Origin: Gambelia wislizenii | Lineage: Eukaryota; Chordata; Lepidosauria; Squamata; Crotaphytidae | Assembly: GCA_030847615.1 (NCBI GenBank) | Contig: JAUMIR010000002.1 | Location: 111,174,309-111,238,308 of the forward strand | Reading direction: 5' to 3' | DNA length: 64,000 nucleotides | Part shown: one piece after another, positions 43,240 to 53,632 of the stretch | Layout of the letters: each line of letters opens with the position of its first letter | Position numbering within the stretch: position 1 is the first letter of the stretch | Position numbers and translations under genes: made by a program | The notes under the pieces: model-generated | Told to the model about the DNA's origin: nothing | The model's database searches: none | The model's input: the letters and a program-made list of their open reading frames with translations, nothing else

Positions 43240-44245
43240 GAAACTTCAGCTGTGTCCTATATGGCAAATACTCGTGGTTGTTATCTGAATCTACTGTTTG
43301 AATTGAAACAAAAATGAACTACAGTAGAACCTACTTTCTGCATAGCTTAATACTTAATTGCAATGCTTCAGTGATAAAACAGTAGACAGTAATAGGACAA
43401 TGAGACATCCTTTATTCATGTGTATTCTTTCTGTAAGCATGAAAGCATTCTTTGGATGAAACCAGGATCTTAATGTGGTAGAAGCAATTCTGAAGGTAGT
43501 CTCCATCCCCCAAACAAACAACACTAAATGTAGCAACTGTATACTGAAACAGTTTTCATGACACCTTAAAAATATCTCATTGCCTTTTATTTCCTTGGTT
43601 GGTGTGTGTGCAGAGGGACCCATCATTTGGAACTCAGACATGAAGCAACACAGGGTTGATTTTCAGTTTACTAATACAGAAATGACCTGGCAGAATTTCA
43701 TCTTCTACTACATAACAAGATAAATATTGGCTCTCATGTATTGATATGCCTTCATTTTATGCCTCAACACAGTAGATACTTCATCATCAGATACAGTACA
43801 CAGATCAATGCAATGTAGATAAATATCCTACTTCACAATTACAGCTATAATTCACTGTGAGAAAAGTGTTATTTGCAAACACAAAATAAACTAGTGATAT
43901 ATCCTCTTTCAAAAGCAGGAACAACTCATTTTAAGTAAACTCCTGGCATAAATATAGACTGTATTTTATATTTCTTTGCCTATTACATAGGATTGAAACC
44001 AGCTTTAGTCCCAACTAGAGTCAATGGACTGACTTAATGAGATTAGTCACCACTTCTGCAGTCCCAATGATTTCAATGATCTAATCAAGTCGAGTCTAAA
44101 AAAATTAGCTCACACAATGCTATATAAAAATATTTTAGGTTTTAAAAGGCTGAACTTAAGTTCCCAAAGGGAACTTTTTGAAAATGTTAAAAACTACATG
44201 TGAGATAAGGAGACTACCTGATTGTGTAGGAACTGGAGAATGATG
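43240..44245. other. Intergenic, no feature recognised
   Basis: AT-rich sequence; nothing supported. Confidence 0.4.
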
Positions 44246-44431
44246 ACAAGTTGTTGTGTGTCTTCAAGTGATTTCTGATTTACAGTGGCCCTAAGGCATG
44301 GGGTTTTCTGAGGCTGAGTGTGTGACTTGCCCAGGGTCACCCAGTAGGTTTTCATGGCCAAGCAGGGATTCAAATCTTTGTCTCCAGAGTCATGGTCCAA
44401 CACTCTAACTACTATGCCATGCTGGCTCCTT
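44246..44431 (-). mobile_element. tRNA-derived SINE, antisense
   Basis: The reverse complement has the head GAGCCAGCATGGCATAGTAG, the B-box-like GATTTGAATCCC, ACCCTGGGCAAGTCACAC and a tail with AAATCACTTGAAGACACACA. Same family as 4276-4512. Confidence 0.75.
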
Positions 44432-44892
44432 ATGGACAATTTCTATTGCAAAGAGATATCAATACACTGAGCTTCAGAATCTTAATATAAATTGACAGAA
44501 ACACATTCAACACTCCACCCTTTTAAAATTATTATTAAAAGATTTCTAACCTGCCCTATATTAATAGATCTCAGGGCTGGATATAATCAGTAAAACAATT
44601 CAGCCTGATACCATACTTGGATATGTAACTTCTGGTCTCAGAGCTATGTTCATGATGTCAGCTGCCCCTTGTCCTAGTTTCAGAAGTCCTATGCAGGTGA
44701 ACAGGTCACATTTCCACAAGAATAATCTCTCTCTTCCCTAGCAGAAAGATCTTCTGTCTGCTGGGGAAGAGTAGATGTGGGGAGAAAACAGAGTGGCCAA
44801 GTGAAAAGAGAATAGCAGAAAAAGGAAGAAAGGGGGTGGGCTTTATCCATCCAAGACTGGATCCATCACATATACACCTCATGTATATGACA

Positions 44893-45095
44893 AACCTAAG
44901 CAGGGTCAGACTTGGTTAGTACTTGGATGGGAAGCCTCCAATGAATACCAGATGCTGTATGCCATATTTAAGAGGAAGGAACTAGAAAACCCATCTCTGA
45001 GTATTCATTGTGTAAGAAAACCCTATGAAATTAATTGGGTCACCATAAGTCAACAGGTGACTTGAAGCTGTGTGTGCACATACACATACACACAT
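44893..45095 (+). mobile_element. 5S rRNA-derived SINE with BovB-like tail
   Basis: CTAAGCAGGGTCAGACTTGG / TTAGTACTTGGATGGGAAGC and AATACCAGATGCTGTATGCC follow the 3' half of 5S rRNA. The tail GGTCACCATAAGTCAACAGG / TGACTTGAAG is shared with the tRNA-headed SINEs. Confidence 0.78.
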
Positions 45096-45301
45096 GCTAA
45101 TCAAGGCAATTTTTCACTGAGAAAATTATAGACCATCTCAAGGAATGTTAATTGTTCGTGGGCACGTAAGTCTACTCCAGAGAGAAATGACACTCAAAAC
45201 TAAGGAAAAGGTTTCATTTCTGAAGAACTAAGTTATTCTGACTACAAATCCTTGATTAATTTGTTTTTAATAATACGAGGGACATGAAAGTAGAATGCTT
45301 C

Positions 45302-45453
45302 CTCTAATGCAGTAGTGTCCAACCTGTGGCCCTCCAGGTGTTTTGGACTACAGCTCCCAGAATTCCTGACTACTGGACCAGCTGGCTCAAGCTTCTGGAA
45401 GTTGGAGTCCAAAACACCTGGAGGGCCACAGGTCGGACACCATTGCTCTAATG
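45302..45453. mobile_element. Palindromic hAT-like MITE with perfect 8-bp TSD
   Basis: Element 45310-45445 (136 bp) is almost entirely inverted repeat: CAGTAGTGTCCAACCTGTGG at the left and, inverted, CAATGGTGTCCGACCTGTGG at the right, extending through CCTCCAGGTGTTTTGGACT. The flanks CTCTAATG at 45302-45309 and 45446-45453 are identical. Confidence 0.88.
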
Positions 45454-45954
45454 GTTGCATAGAATGCACTTCTCAATCCAAATTCTACACAATTTCCAAT
45501 TCCAAAATCTACAAAATTCCAGAATCCCCATCCAAGAATCTAAAACGAATTTCAGCGTGGCTGCAAGCTCTTGACTCAAATGCAGTAAAATCCCTGCCAC
45601 TCTCCGGTGGCATGATATGAGTCATCTTACCATGTGTTGGTAATTCCTTTGTCTAAAAGCTCCTATGCATAGTTAAGAACTGGATGGCCTGAGGAAATTT
45701 ATGGATGCATGAATAGTTAGTGGTAGCCCTACAAAAACAAGGGCTGATTTGTTTTTAATAATAATGAACCCTCATTTCTACAGCACCTCCAGTCTAGACT
45801 TACACAATCTCCTATAATGATGCTAATACCTTCAGGTTGTCAATACTAGACTTACCAACAGAAGATCTGTTCATATCATCAAGGGAAATAAGTAGCAATA
45901 ACATCTGTTTTCTTATGTCACAAATGGGTCTTTCCATTCTTTGGTTTCTATTGC

Positions 45955-45991
45955 TTAATTTTACAGAAGCATTATTAATTTTACAGAAGCA
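45955..45991 (+). repeat. 17-bp tandem duplication
   Basis: TTAATTTTACAGAAGCA at 45955-45971 and again at 45975-45991. Confidence 0.9.
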
Positions 45992-45992
45992 C

Positions 45993-46275
45993 CAGGGGAG
46001 CCCTGGTGACACAGTTGTTAAATGCCAGTACTGCAAGGCACCACGTTGCAAGTTCGATTCCAGCGGGCTCCAAGGTTCACTCAGCCTTCCATCCTTTCGT
46101 AGGTCGGTAAATTGAGTACCCAGCTTGTGGGGGGCAATTAGCTAACATACAGTGGAAACTGTTTAACGCAGTGTAGATGTGTAAATAGCTGTTGCTTAAA
46201 AACAATTTGTAAGCCGCTCTGATAGCCTCGTGGCTGAAGAGCGGGGTATAAATAAATAAAAAAAAAATAAAAAAA
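45993..46275 (+). mobile_element. tRNA-derived SINE with L2-like tail
   Basis: The head is GCCCTGGTGACACAGTTGTT with the B-box-like AGTTCGATTCC. The body is CTCAGCCTTCCATCCTTTCG / TAGGTCGGTAAATTGAGTAC. The tail GTAAGCCGCTCTGATAGCC / GAGCGGGGTATAAATAAATA resembles the 3' end of the L2 elements here, then A-rich. Confidence 0.8.
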
Positions 46276-46497
46276 AAATCACTTTCTTATCACCTTCATT
46301 GTTTATCCATTCCTGTTAATCTTTCTTGGTACAATCACTTCATTGTAGTGTGTTGGCTTGGGTATTCCATCCACACTTTTGGGAATTCTCAAAACACAAA
46401 ATGCTCACAAATGCACATCTCGCAGACATTTCATTTGGGATAAGCGGTGCTCAACCATTTCAGCTGTGGAAGGCACAAGTGATCTTGGCTTGTAGAT

Positions 46498-47225
46498 CAT
46501 CCATACTTTAATTCATATCCCACTTTTCTCCCAATATGGGACCCAAGGCAGTTCACAATTTGAATTAAAACAAAATATAGTTAAACCAATGGATATTAAA
46601 ATTTTTTTTAAATTAAACCAGCAATCACATTTAAAACCATTAGTTTAAATCACTTTTAAAAGGTAGTTAAGATGTAAATAAAATAATGATAATAAAAATA
46701 CAAATACAACACACCCGAATTAAGAGACCTTCTGCAATAGCCCTGGGTAAACAGAAAGGGCCTTGCCTGCCACTGGGGAAAAAAGCACAAAGAGGTCTAA
46801 TCTAGCTTCCCATGGGAATTCCACAGTCTAGGGGACTGTCTAAACAGCAAAAATACTCCTCACAGAATGCGAGGAGAATACAACCTGTCTTAATGGTATC
46901 TCTGTATTCAGAAGGGCTAAATATGCCTTATTTTCTGCAGGAAAAGCCTTTGTGGCTGTTCCCAGAGTTTTTAAAAAACAGCAGGGGGAATGTGCATTCC
47001 TGCTCATTGGGACAAGCAACCAAATTGATTCACTTTCCCAAGGGAACAGAAGCTAAAAGCTAATTGGACGGATGAGCATGGGGGGGGGGCAGGGATTGAT
47101 AACAAGGCAAGAGCCTGGAACAGCCACATGTTTTTTCACCTTAGTGAGTGAGCGCTAATGCAATAAAATGGGGGGTTGTTCGTTTTTTGCTTTTCTGTTA
47201 AGGCAAAATACCACACACACTCTCT
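46498..47225 (+). repeat. Interspersed repeat (fullest copy of the 1-455 family)
   Basis: Starts near CATATCCCACTTTTCTCCCA / ATATGGGACCCAAGGCAG and runs through the blocks shared with 1-455, then AGTGAGTGAGCGCTAATGCA. Fragments also at 9588-9800, 52060-52500 and 63185-63375. No protein-coding capacity seen; likely a LINE 3' or SINE-like family. Confidence 0.6.
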
Positions 47226-47257
47226 CACACCTTAGTTATGCTTTTTTTAAAAAAAAA

Positions 47258-47852
47258 TACAGTTGTCCCTTCACATTCGCGGGGGCTAGGGGCCAAAGAC
47301 CCCCGCGAATGTGAAAAAACCACAAATAAAATATGGCTCCTTCCCCCCCCACAACCCCCCACCCTTCCCAAAGCCACAACAGGGCTTATCCACCACCACC
47401 ACCCTCCTCAAAGTGGCGACGGGGCTTTCCTCCACACACCCCACCTTCCCCAAAGTGGAAAGTGGCAACGAGGAAAGTGGTGACGGGGCTTTAACTTCTA
47501 AAGCCCCGTTGTCACTTTCCTCCACCCCCCACCCTCCCTCCTCAAAGTGGAAAGTGGTGATGAGGAAAGTGGCGACGGGCTTTAACTTCTAAAGCCCTGT
47601 CGCCTCTTTCCTCCACCTCCCCTACCCTCCGTCACCACTTTCCTCCACACACCCCACCATCCCCAAAGTGGTGATGGGGCTTCTAAAGCCCCGTTGCCAC
47701 TTTCCTCCACACTCTCCACACTCCCCAAAGTGGTGATGGAGCTTCTAAAGCCCCATCGCCACTTTCTTCCTCCCCCACCCTCCCCAAAATAGCAATCCGC
47801 GAATATGTGGAACTGCAAATGTTAAAGCCGCGAATGTGGAGGGACGACTGTA
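47258..47852. mobile_element. Tigger-like MITE carrying an internal minisatellite
   Basis: The ends TACAGTTGTCCCTTCACATT and, inverted, TACAGTCGTCCCTCCACATT (47852 leftwards) are TA-flanked. Inside are repeats of CCCCAAAGTGGTGATGG / CTTCTAAAGCCCC / CCACTTTCCTCCAC with units of about 65-80 bp. Confidence 0.75.
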
Positions 47853-48174
47853 CTGTTCAGCAGCAGCAACTGGTGAGAATAAAATTGCGAGTAATTCACT
47901 TGTGTCCGCCATCTTGATTCATAGGCTTGCCAATTTTCACAGCTTCACATACCTGCAATCTGAACCCCCCCCCAAAAAAATTAAGACAAATTGTAGCTGC
48001 TGCGAGTTGCCTTTACTGCGGAGCAATCCACTTCTTTTTGCCTCATATAGACAGCCCCTTGGAGCAGCCACCAAGAAGAATCTGTCCTCACCAAACATGC
48101 CTGTGACAGTGGTGGAATCAAAAGAAGGTCATTCCCTATGGATCTTAAAACTGAGCCGGGCTCATATTAGGAGA

Positions 48175-49473
48175 TACGGTTGTCCCTCCGTATCCATGGA
48201 TTTGGTATCCACAGATTTAAGTATTCATGGCTTGAAAATATTCTTTAAAAAATAATAATCCAAAAAGCAAACCTTGATTTTGCCATCTTAAATAAGGGAC
48301 ACCAATATTTAACTGTTAAATGGATTCGTAATTGGTTGACCGGCCAAACCCAAAGGGTGCTCAGCAGTGGCTCCTCTTCGTCTTGGAAAGATGTGACCAG
48401 TGGGGTGCCACAGGGTTCTGTCCTGGACCCAGTGCTATTCAACATCTTTATCAATGACTTGGATGACAGAATTAGGGGCATGCTTATCAAATTTGCAGAT
48501 GACACCAAATTAGGAGGAGTAGCTAATACCCTAGAGGACAGGATCAAAATTCAGAACGACCTGGATAGACTGGAGAGCTGGGCCAAAGCTAACAAAATGA
48601 AATTCAATACGGAGAAATGTAAGGTACTGCACTTAGGGCGGGAAAACGAAATGCATCGATATAGGATGGGGGAGACCTGGCTGAACGAGACTACATGCGA
48701 AAGGGATCTAGGGGTCCTAGTAGACCACAAGTTGAACAGGAGTCAACAGTGTGATGCGGCAGCTAAAAAGGCCAATGCGATTTTGGGCTGCATCAATAGA
48801 AGTGTCTAGATCAATGGAAGTAATAGTGCCACTCTATTCTGCCTTGGTCAGGCCTCACCTAGAATACTGTGTCCAGTTCTGGGCACCACAATTCAAAAAG
48901 GATGTTGACAAATTGGAGTGTGTCCAGAGAAGGGCGACTAAAATGGTGAAAGGTCTGGAAACCATGCCTTATGAGGAGAGACTTAGGGAGCTGGATATGT
49001 TTAGCCTGGGGAAAAAAAGATGGTTAAGGGTCAATATGATAGCCCTGTTTAAGTATTTGAGGGAGTGTCACATTGAAGATGGAGCAGGGTTGCTTTCTGC
49101 TGCTCCGGAGACTAGAACACGGAACAATGGATGCAAGCTCCAGGAACAGAGATTCCACCTCAACATTTGGAGGAACTTTCTGACAGTAAGAGCTGTTTGG
49201 CAGTGGAACACACTCCCTTGGAGTGTGGTGGGGTCTCCTTCCTTGGAAGTCTTTAAACAGAGGCTGGATGGCCATCTGTCAGGGATGCTTTGTGTATTCC
49301 TGCATGGCAGGGGGTTGGACTGGATGGCCCTTGTGATCTCTTCCAACTCTACAATTCTATGATGCTATAATTTTGCTATGCCATTGCATATAATGGGACT
49401 TGAGTACACATGGATTTTGGTATCCACGGGGGTCCTGGAACCAAACCCCAGCGAATATGAAGGGACAACTATA
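48175..49473. mobile_element. Tigger-like MITE split by a CR1
   Basis: The left half 48175-48308 (TACGGTTGTCCCTCCGTATC ... CCTTGATTTTGCC) and right half 49367-49473 (CCATTGCATATAATGGGACT ... AGGGACAACTATA) together match the 5620-5852 family read in reverse. The middle is CR1. Confidence 0.8.
48309..49366 (+). mobile_element. CR1 LINE, 5'-truncated, RT and C-terminus
   Basis: Starts in the RT palm (KWIRNWLTGQTQRVLSSGSS) and runs through TSGVPQGSVLDPVLFNIFIN (motif B) and LIKFADDTKLGGVANT (motif C, FADD) to TCERDLGVLVDHKLNRSQQC. One frameshift/stop near 48807, then [40 protein letters not shown] and [15 protein letters not shown]. The 3' end is CTCTACAATTCTATGATG. About 1.06 kb. Confidence 0.88.
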
Positions 49474-51541
49474 CATTCTTTCCTTGCTAGAAGGGAATAG
49501 ATAGTCTTCTCTCCATCTCCTGCTTTGGCAATCCTAATAAAAATGGTTCTTTCATCCCATCTAGCAATGGTGGGGAAGAACACTTTGTATGAAATCAATG
49601 AAGGGGCATTTGGCAGCAGAGGCAAAAAAAGAGTCAGGGTACTGGTGCATGGGTGTGGGTGTGAATTTACTTTCTTAGAATTTAAACAATTAAACTCATA
49701 TCGAGCACAGATTATGTGCCATGAAGACTCATGGAATGATGAAAGTGGACATGTTTATTGGCTGCATCCAGATATTTCCCATGTTTGTAGTAGATGCCGC
49801 TTTAGGAATTTGGTTAATTTTGGTGTACCAGCAGTAAGCAATATTATTGAATGGCAAGAGTAGGAGTTTCTTCACTTTGGTGAATACAGCATAGTAAAGA
49901 TGCTGATTAAAATCAATATACTGAAGACACCATCCCTTTACAGTTCAACCTAGTACAGAGGGATGCATCAGAACAGATGCAGCAGCTTAAACCTTGTTGA
50001 GTTTGCATACGTACATGCAGCACTCACTGGGGCTTACTTGTGAGTAGACATGTACAGGTATACCTCCCTTAACAAAGCAGATGTGTTTGTGGGTATTATG
50101 TCCTTAGCAGAAAAGAAATAACAGACATAAAAAAACCATGGAAAGACTATGGATATGTTCCTGCATAACAAAGAAGTTCAACATATTTCAGTAAACTTTC
50201 CTATCCAAAACAATATGCACAGGTGAAATAAAATAACCAGATCAGATAAGCCTTGCACAAGTAAACAAAACCTTTTTGAAGCTTTTAGAGACCACCTGAA
50301 AGCTTCTTCCAAAACGTATCCAAGGATGATGTTTTGCTTCACCAGCTTGTGTTTTCTTATCATTTGGAGAAACTTACAAATCTATCCCTTTTTAATATGC
50401 TGGGTTAGCTGGTAAGGCAGGTTTATCTCCTTTCCCCTTTGCTCTCAATGTTCTGTTCACATATGCTTTTAAGGGATTCTGGAGGCAGCTGCTGTTCACC
50501 TTGTCTGTTGTAGGCAAGCCTGCATATGGCTACCGTAGGATCAGCTAGAAGACAATCCTTTTCTTTCATGGCTTCAGCTTTATTGTGTGGTTTACTGAAG
50601 CCGCATTGCTGAAACCTCGCACCAAAAGTCTATGTGTCTTCAGGTCTCTCTCACCATTTTCCTGCTGGTGCTGTTAAAAAAAAAAAAAACTTCTGCTAGA
50701 CAGAGGATGAGGAGGAAAGGGAGCTGAGTGGGCATAAAAAGACTTTGTAAAAAGGAGCTTCACTGTCAGTGGCTTTGTTAACTGAGATGTACCTTTATTA
50801 GATTGTTTCCTCAGTTACAGATGTGGGCAGGTAGGAAATGGCTACTAACAAAAACCATTAGAAAAACAGCTTTCAATGTAGAATTCAAAGACATGGCCAT
50901 GATAGTCTATATATAATGGAAGTTTAGCAAATCCAACAATGTTACCCCCCTGTGCTTTACTGGAAGTACCTTACAAAACAGGCGTCATAAAACTGATGGT
51001 TTTAACTTCCTTAGAAAGCACAGAACTAATCAGCAGAGTTTTCTATTTAAAAACATATATGCAGCAGACACGTATTGATTCCAGCATGCAGGCTTAAGGT
51101 AACCATCCACACAATTCCCCAATTTATATTTCTAGCATAAAAGAGACTTAAAACACTTAAAAGTAGTTTAAAAGCATAAAAACATCTTTACTCACAGTCT
51201 CTGTGCATTTCTCATTGAATATCAGCAGCATAACAGGTGAAGGCTAAACTAATAAAAACACAACTAAAAACTACATGTTACAAACAAAAATATGCAGGAG
51301 GCCTGCAAAGCAGGTCCTGTCTCTAGAAAAGTGTCATGGCAACCGGTAAACCTCATGGTAGCTTTCCAGACAAAGAGAAGGACTTGAACACACCTCTTCC
51401 TCTGGAAAATCAATTACATTTCAGCAGGAAGTTACATCAAGCATTCTGTTTGCTTCTCTCTGTTAACCCTTTCAGTAGTCAAACATCTCAACTTATTGGA
51501 TTGCAAATTACATATCCCAACAATATATCAGTATGCAAAGG
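49474..51541. other. Intergenic, no gene recognised
   Basis: An ORF at 49525-49863 was considered and not supported. The rest is AT-rich with nothing recognised. Confidence 0.4.
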
Positions 51542-51603
51542 GATCATAGAATCATAGAATTGCAGAGTTGGAAGAGACCACGAGGGCCATCCAGTACAAC
51601 CCC
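51542..51603 (-). mobile_element. CR1 3' terminus, antisense
   Basis: ATCATAGAATCATAGAATTG / GAAGAGACCACGAGGGCCAT is the reversed CR1 3' end. Confidence 0.75.
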
Positions 51604-51780
51604 CTCAAAGGATCTTGCAGCACCTTTGAGACTAACAGAGAAAGAAGTTGCGGCACAAGCCTTTGTAGACTTATAGTCTACTTTCTCAGATGCTTTCAAT
51701 GTAGTTCTTCTGCGTATTCAAAAGAATACGCATATTCTTCTGTGTATTCAGAAGTTTTAAGAAGCTGAACAAGTGGCCAC
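51604..51780. repeat. Unassigned repeat (GCAGCACCTTTGAGACTAAC type)
   Basis: GCAGCACCTTTGAGACTAAC and TTTGTAGACTTATAGTCTAC / TTTCTCAGATGC resemble a common reptile interspersed repeat. Followed by short imperfect repeats of TTCTGTGTATTCA. Class unknown. Confidence 0.4.
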
Positions 51781-52059
51781 AAGAGAGCAGTTTCTGAGCC
51801 TCTTTTTAGGTACTGAAGATTCCACTCTACCATTTCCCTGTTATACGATGACACTTTGTTTGTTTTTTCTTTTAAGAGCGTGAATGTAAAACAAAACAAC
51901 AAACTCCAGGTTTTTAATATACGGTAGTCCTAGTATTGTCTATTCAAAAGTTTTAAGGACTTTTTTAAAGGAGTTGAAGTTTTAAGGAGTTGAAGAAGTT
52001 TAAAAGAAAGGAGCCTTCACTTCCTCTTAGTTTACTCCTGTGTTCAGTGATGCTTCCCC

Positions 52060-52500
52060 AATTGTTTTATTTATTTATTTATATCCTGCCTTTCTCCCTA
52101 TGGCGAGACCTAAGGCAGCTCACACCATTTAAAAACTACAGTAGCTAAAAAAACACAGTATATCCATGAGGGTTCAATTCCCTGACTTACCCAGATACCA
52201 AAAACCACAGATAACAGCAAATGCCATTGAAAATAATGGGACTTCCAGTTTAAAATAACATAGCATTGACTTGGATGACCTAGAAAACGACTAGAGAGGA
52301 TGCATTTTCTAATAAGACTCTATGGTATGTGTTCTGTTTTGTGACCCGTGGATAACTGAAACAATCGCTATTGGTTCCGTGGATACAGGTGTCCTACTGT
52401 ACAATAAACACGAATTAAGAGAGATTAAACCATTATGTCATTAAAATTCCACATAAATCATAAAACATTTTTTAAACGCCATAAAAATTAAAACAAAAAC
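52060..52500. repeat. Interspersed repeat split by a Tigger-like MITE
   Basis: The flanks TATCCTGCCTTTCTCCCTAT (52082 on) and GAGAGATTAAACCATTATGT / ATAAAACATTTTTTAAACGC (52418 on) are contiguous in the copy at 63185-63375. The inserted piece, about 52155-52400, ends TGTCCTACTGTA and contains GATACCAAAAACCACAGATA and CCGTGGATACAGG. Confidence 0.6.
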
Positions 52501-52804
52501 ACGGGCTCCCAAATGTACCAACCCAAGCGAAGCTATTGGGGAAGAGAGATAACACAGACACACATAAACTCAGAGGAAGGTGTGGAACTCAGCAAAGGCA
52601 GGGCGCAATCCACCCATTGCGCTGCTGCTGGTGCTGTCAGAAGTGCGACGCCCTCCCGCGGAGGAAACACCCACCACAGCCCGCGCGCGACCTCGACTAC
52701 GACAAGAACGCTGAAGCCAACGGAGACGCCGCCTTCCCTCGCAGCCCTGGAAGGCGACAGCACTAAACTAAGGTAATCTGCCTTAGCTCCGCCCCCTCTC
52801 GAAT

Positions 52805-52809
52805 CCAAT
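52805..52809 (+). promoter_or_regulatory. CCAAT box
   Basis: CCAAT within GAATCCAATCCGCGG, about 12 bases upstream of the first CRE-like site. A plausible NF-Y site. Confidence 0.45.
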
Positions 52810-52820
52810 CCGCGGCGGGC

Positions 52821-52845
52821 GACGTCACTCAGCGGCAGTGACGTA
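52821..52845. promoter_or_regulatory. Pair of convergent CRE-like sites
   Basis: GACGTCAC at 52821-52828 (TGACGTC on the - strand) and GTGACGTA at 52838-52845 (+ strand), nine bases apart. Both carry the TGACG core of CREB/ATF sites. Confidence 0.5.
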
Positions 52846-52983
52846 TGGGGCAGCGCGCGGGGCTCCTCCCCTCGCCAGGAAGCGCGGCGGAGCAGATGAG
52901 CCGCCTCCTCCTCCTCCTCCTCCTCGGGGCTGCCCGCCCCCTTCCCCTCCTCCCCCGCCCTCCCTCCCACCTGCTCGGGCGCC

Positions 52984-53191
52984 ATGGGGGGCTCCCTCTC
53001 CCCCAACGGCTCCCTGGCCCTCACGCCCAAGCCGGGCGGGCTGCTGAGCGGCGGGGCGTCCTCCTCGTCCTCCTCCCCGTCGTCGGGGTCCGGCCAGGGC
53101 TACCGTGGCTGCGAGAACGGGGCCCTCATGGACAGCTTCGGCATCTTCCTGCAGGGGCTGCTCGGGGTCGTGGCCTTCAGCCTCCTCTTGC
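52984..53191 (+). CDS. STIMATE: STIMATE (TMEM110), first coding exon (partial gene)
   Basis: STIMATE is a multi-pass ER membrane protein that binds STIM1 and promotes its activation at ER-plasma membrane junctions, aiding store-operated calcium entry. The ATG at 52984 has a strong Kozak context (GCCATGG). The exon encodes a Gly/Ser/Pro-rich cytosolic N-terminus (MGGSLSPNGSLALTPKPGG, then a Ser run) and then CENGALMDSFGIFLQGLLGV and VAFSLLL, the first membrane segment and the most conserved part. The donor is TTGC|GTGAGT at 53191/53192, leaving one base (C) of a Leu codon for exon 2, which suits the LKRF continuation of the family. Human STIMATE is about 294 residues; about 69 are encoded here. 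No later exon was found by 64000. It lies downstream of SFMBT1 on the same strand, as in other tetrapods. Confidence 0.93.
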
Positions 53192-53595
53192 GTGAGTCGC
53201 GCCCCCGCCCGCCCTCCCCGCACCCCAGTCCCCTCAGCAGCCTTTGCGCCCCAGGGAGCCCCTCCTCCGGCGCCCCTCGGACCCCTCCCGCAGCCTCCGC
53301 CCTGGGCGGCAGAGGCTGGGTCCGCACCGCCTGCCGGGAGTGCTTCGGTGGGGTCTTCCTTCAGGGCAGGGGTTGGACTAGGTGGCCCTGGCCGTCTCTC
53401 CCCACTCGGCGGTGCTGCTGTGGGAGGCTGTGACTCGCTTTCTGGCGCCTCCCCGCCCGGCAACTCGGGCCGAGTTCGCCTCTCCCTCGGCCGGCAGGAG
53501 GGTGGATGGATGGATGGATGCCTTCGGGTCCTCCGCCCGGGAGCGGCTGCCCCTTTAGTCTCTGAGTAGGGGGAGGACACACGCACGTCCTCGCT

Positions 53596-53601
53596 CTTTC
53601 G

Positions 53602-53632
<31 letters not shown>

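Larger units (their letters stand above)
52600..53480 (+). promoter_or_regulatory. STIMATE: CpG-island promoter of STIMATE
   Basis: The composition switches abruptly to GC-rich with many CpGs around 52.62 kb and stays so through exon 1 into the first bases of intron 1. No TATA box is obvious. A CCAAT box (52805-52809) and two CRE-like sites (52821-52828, 52838-52845) sit 140-180 bases upstream of the ATG. TCC/CCTCCT repeats precede the ATG. This looks like a typical TATA-less housekeeping promoter. Confidence 0.8.

Noticed and set aside
49525..49863. 112-codon ORF with several cysteines near its end
   Set aside because: No domain recognised; starts within a region just after a MITE; no splice or promoter context. 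Too weak to call.
52533..53030. 165-codon antisense ORF in the STIMATE promoter
   Set aside because: GC-rich chance frame with no recognisable domain. A divergent transcript is possible but nothing in the sequence supports a protein.
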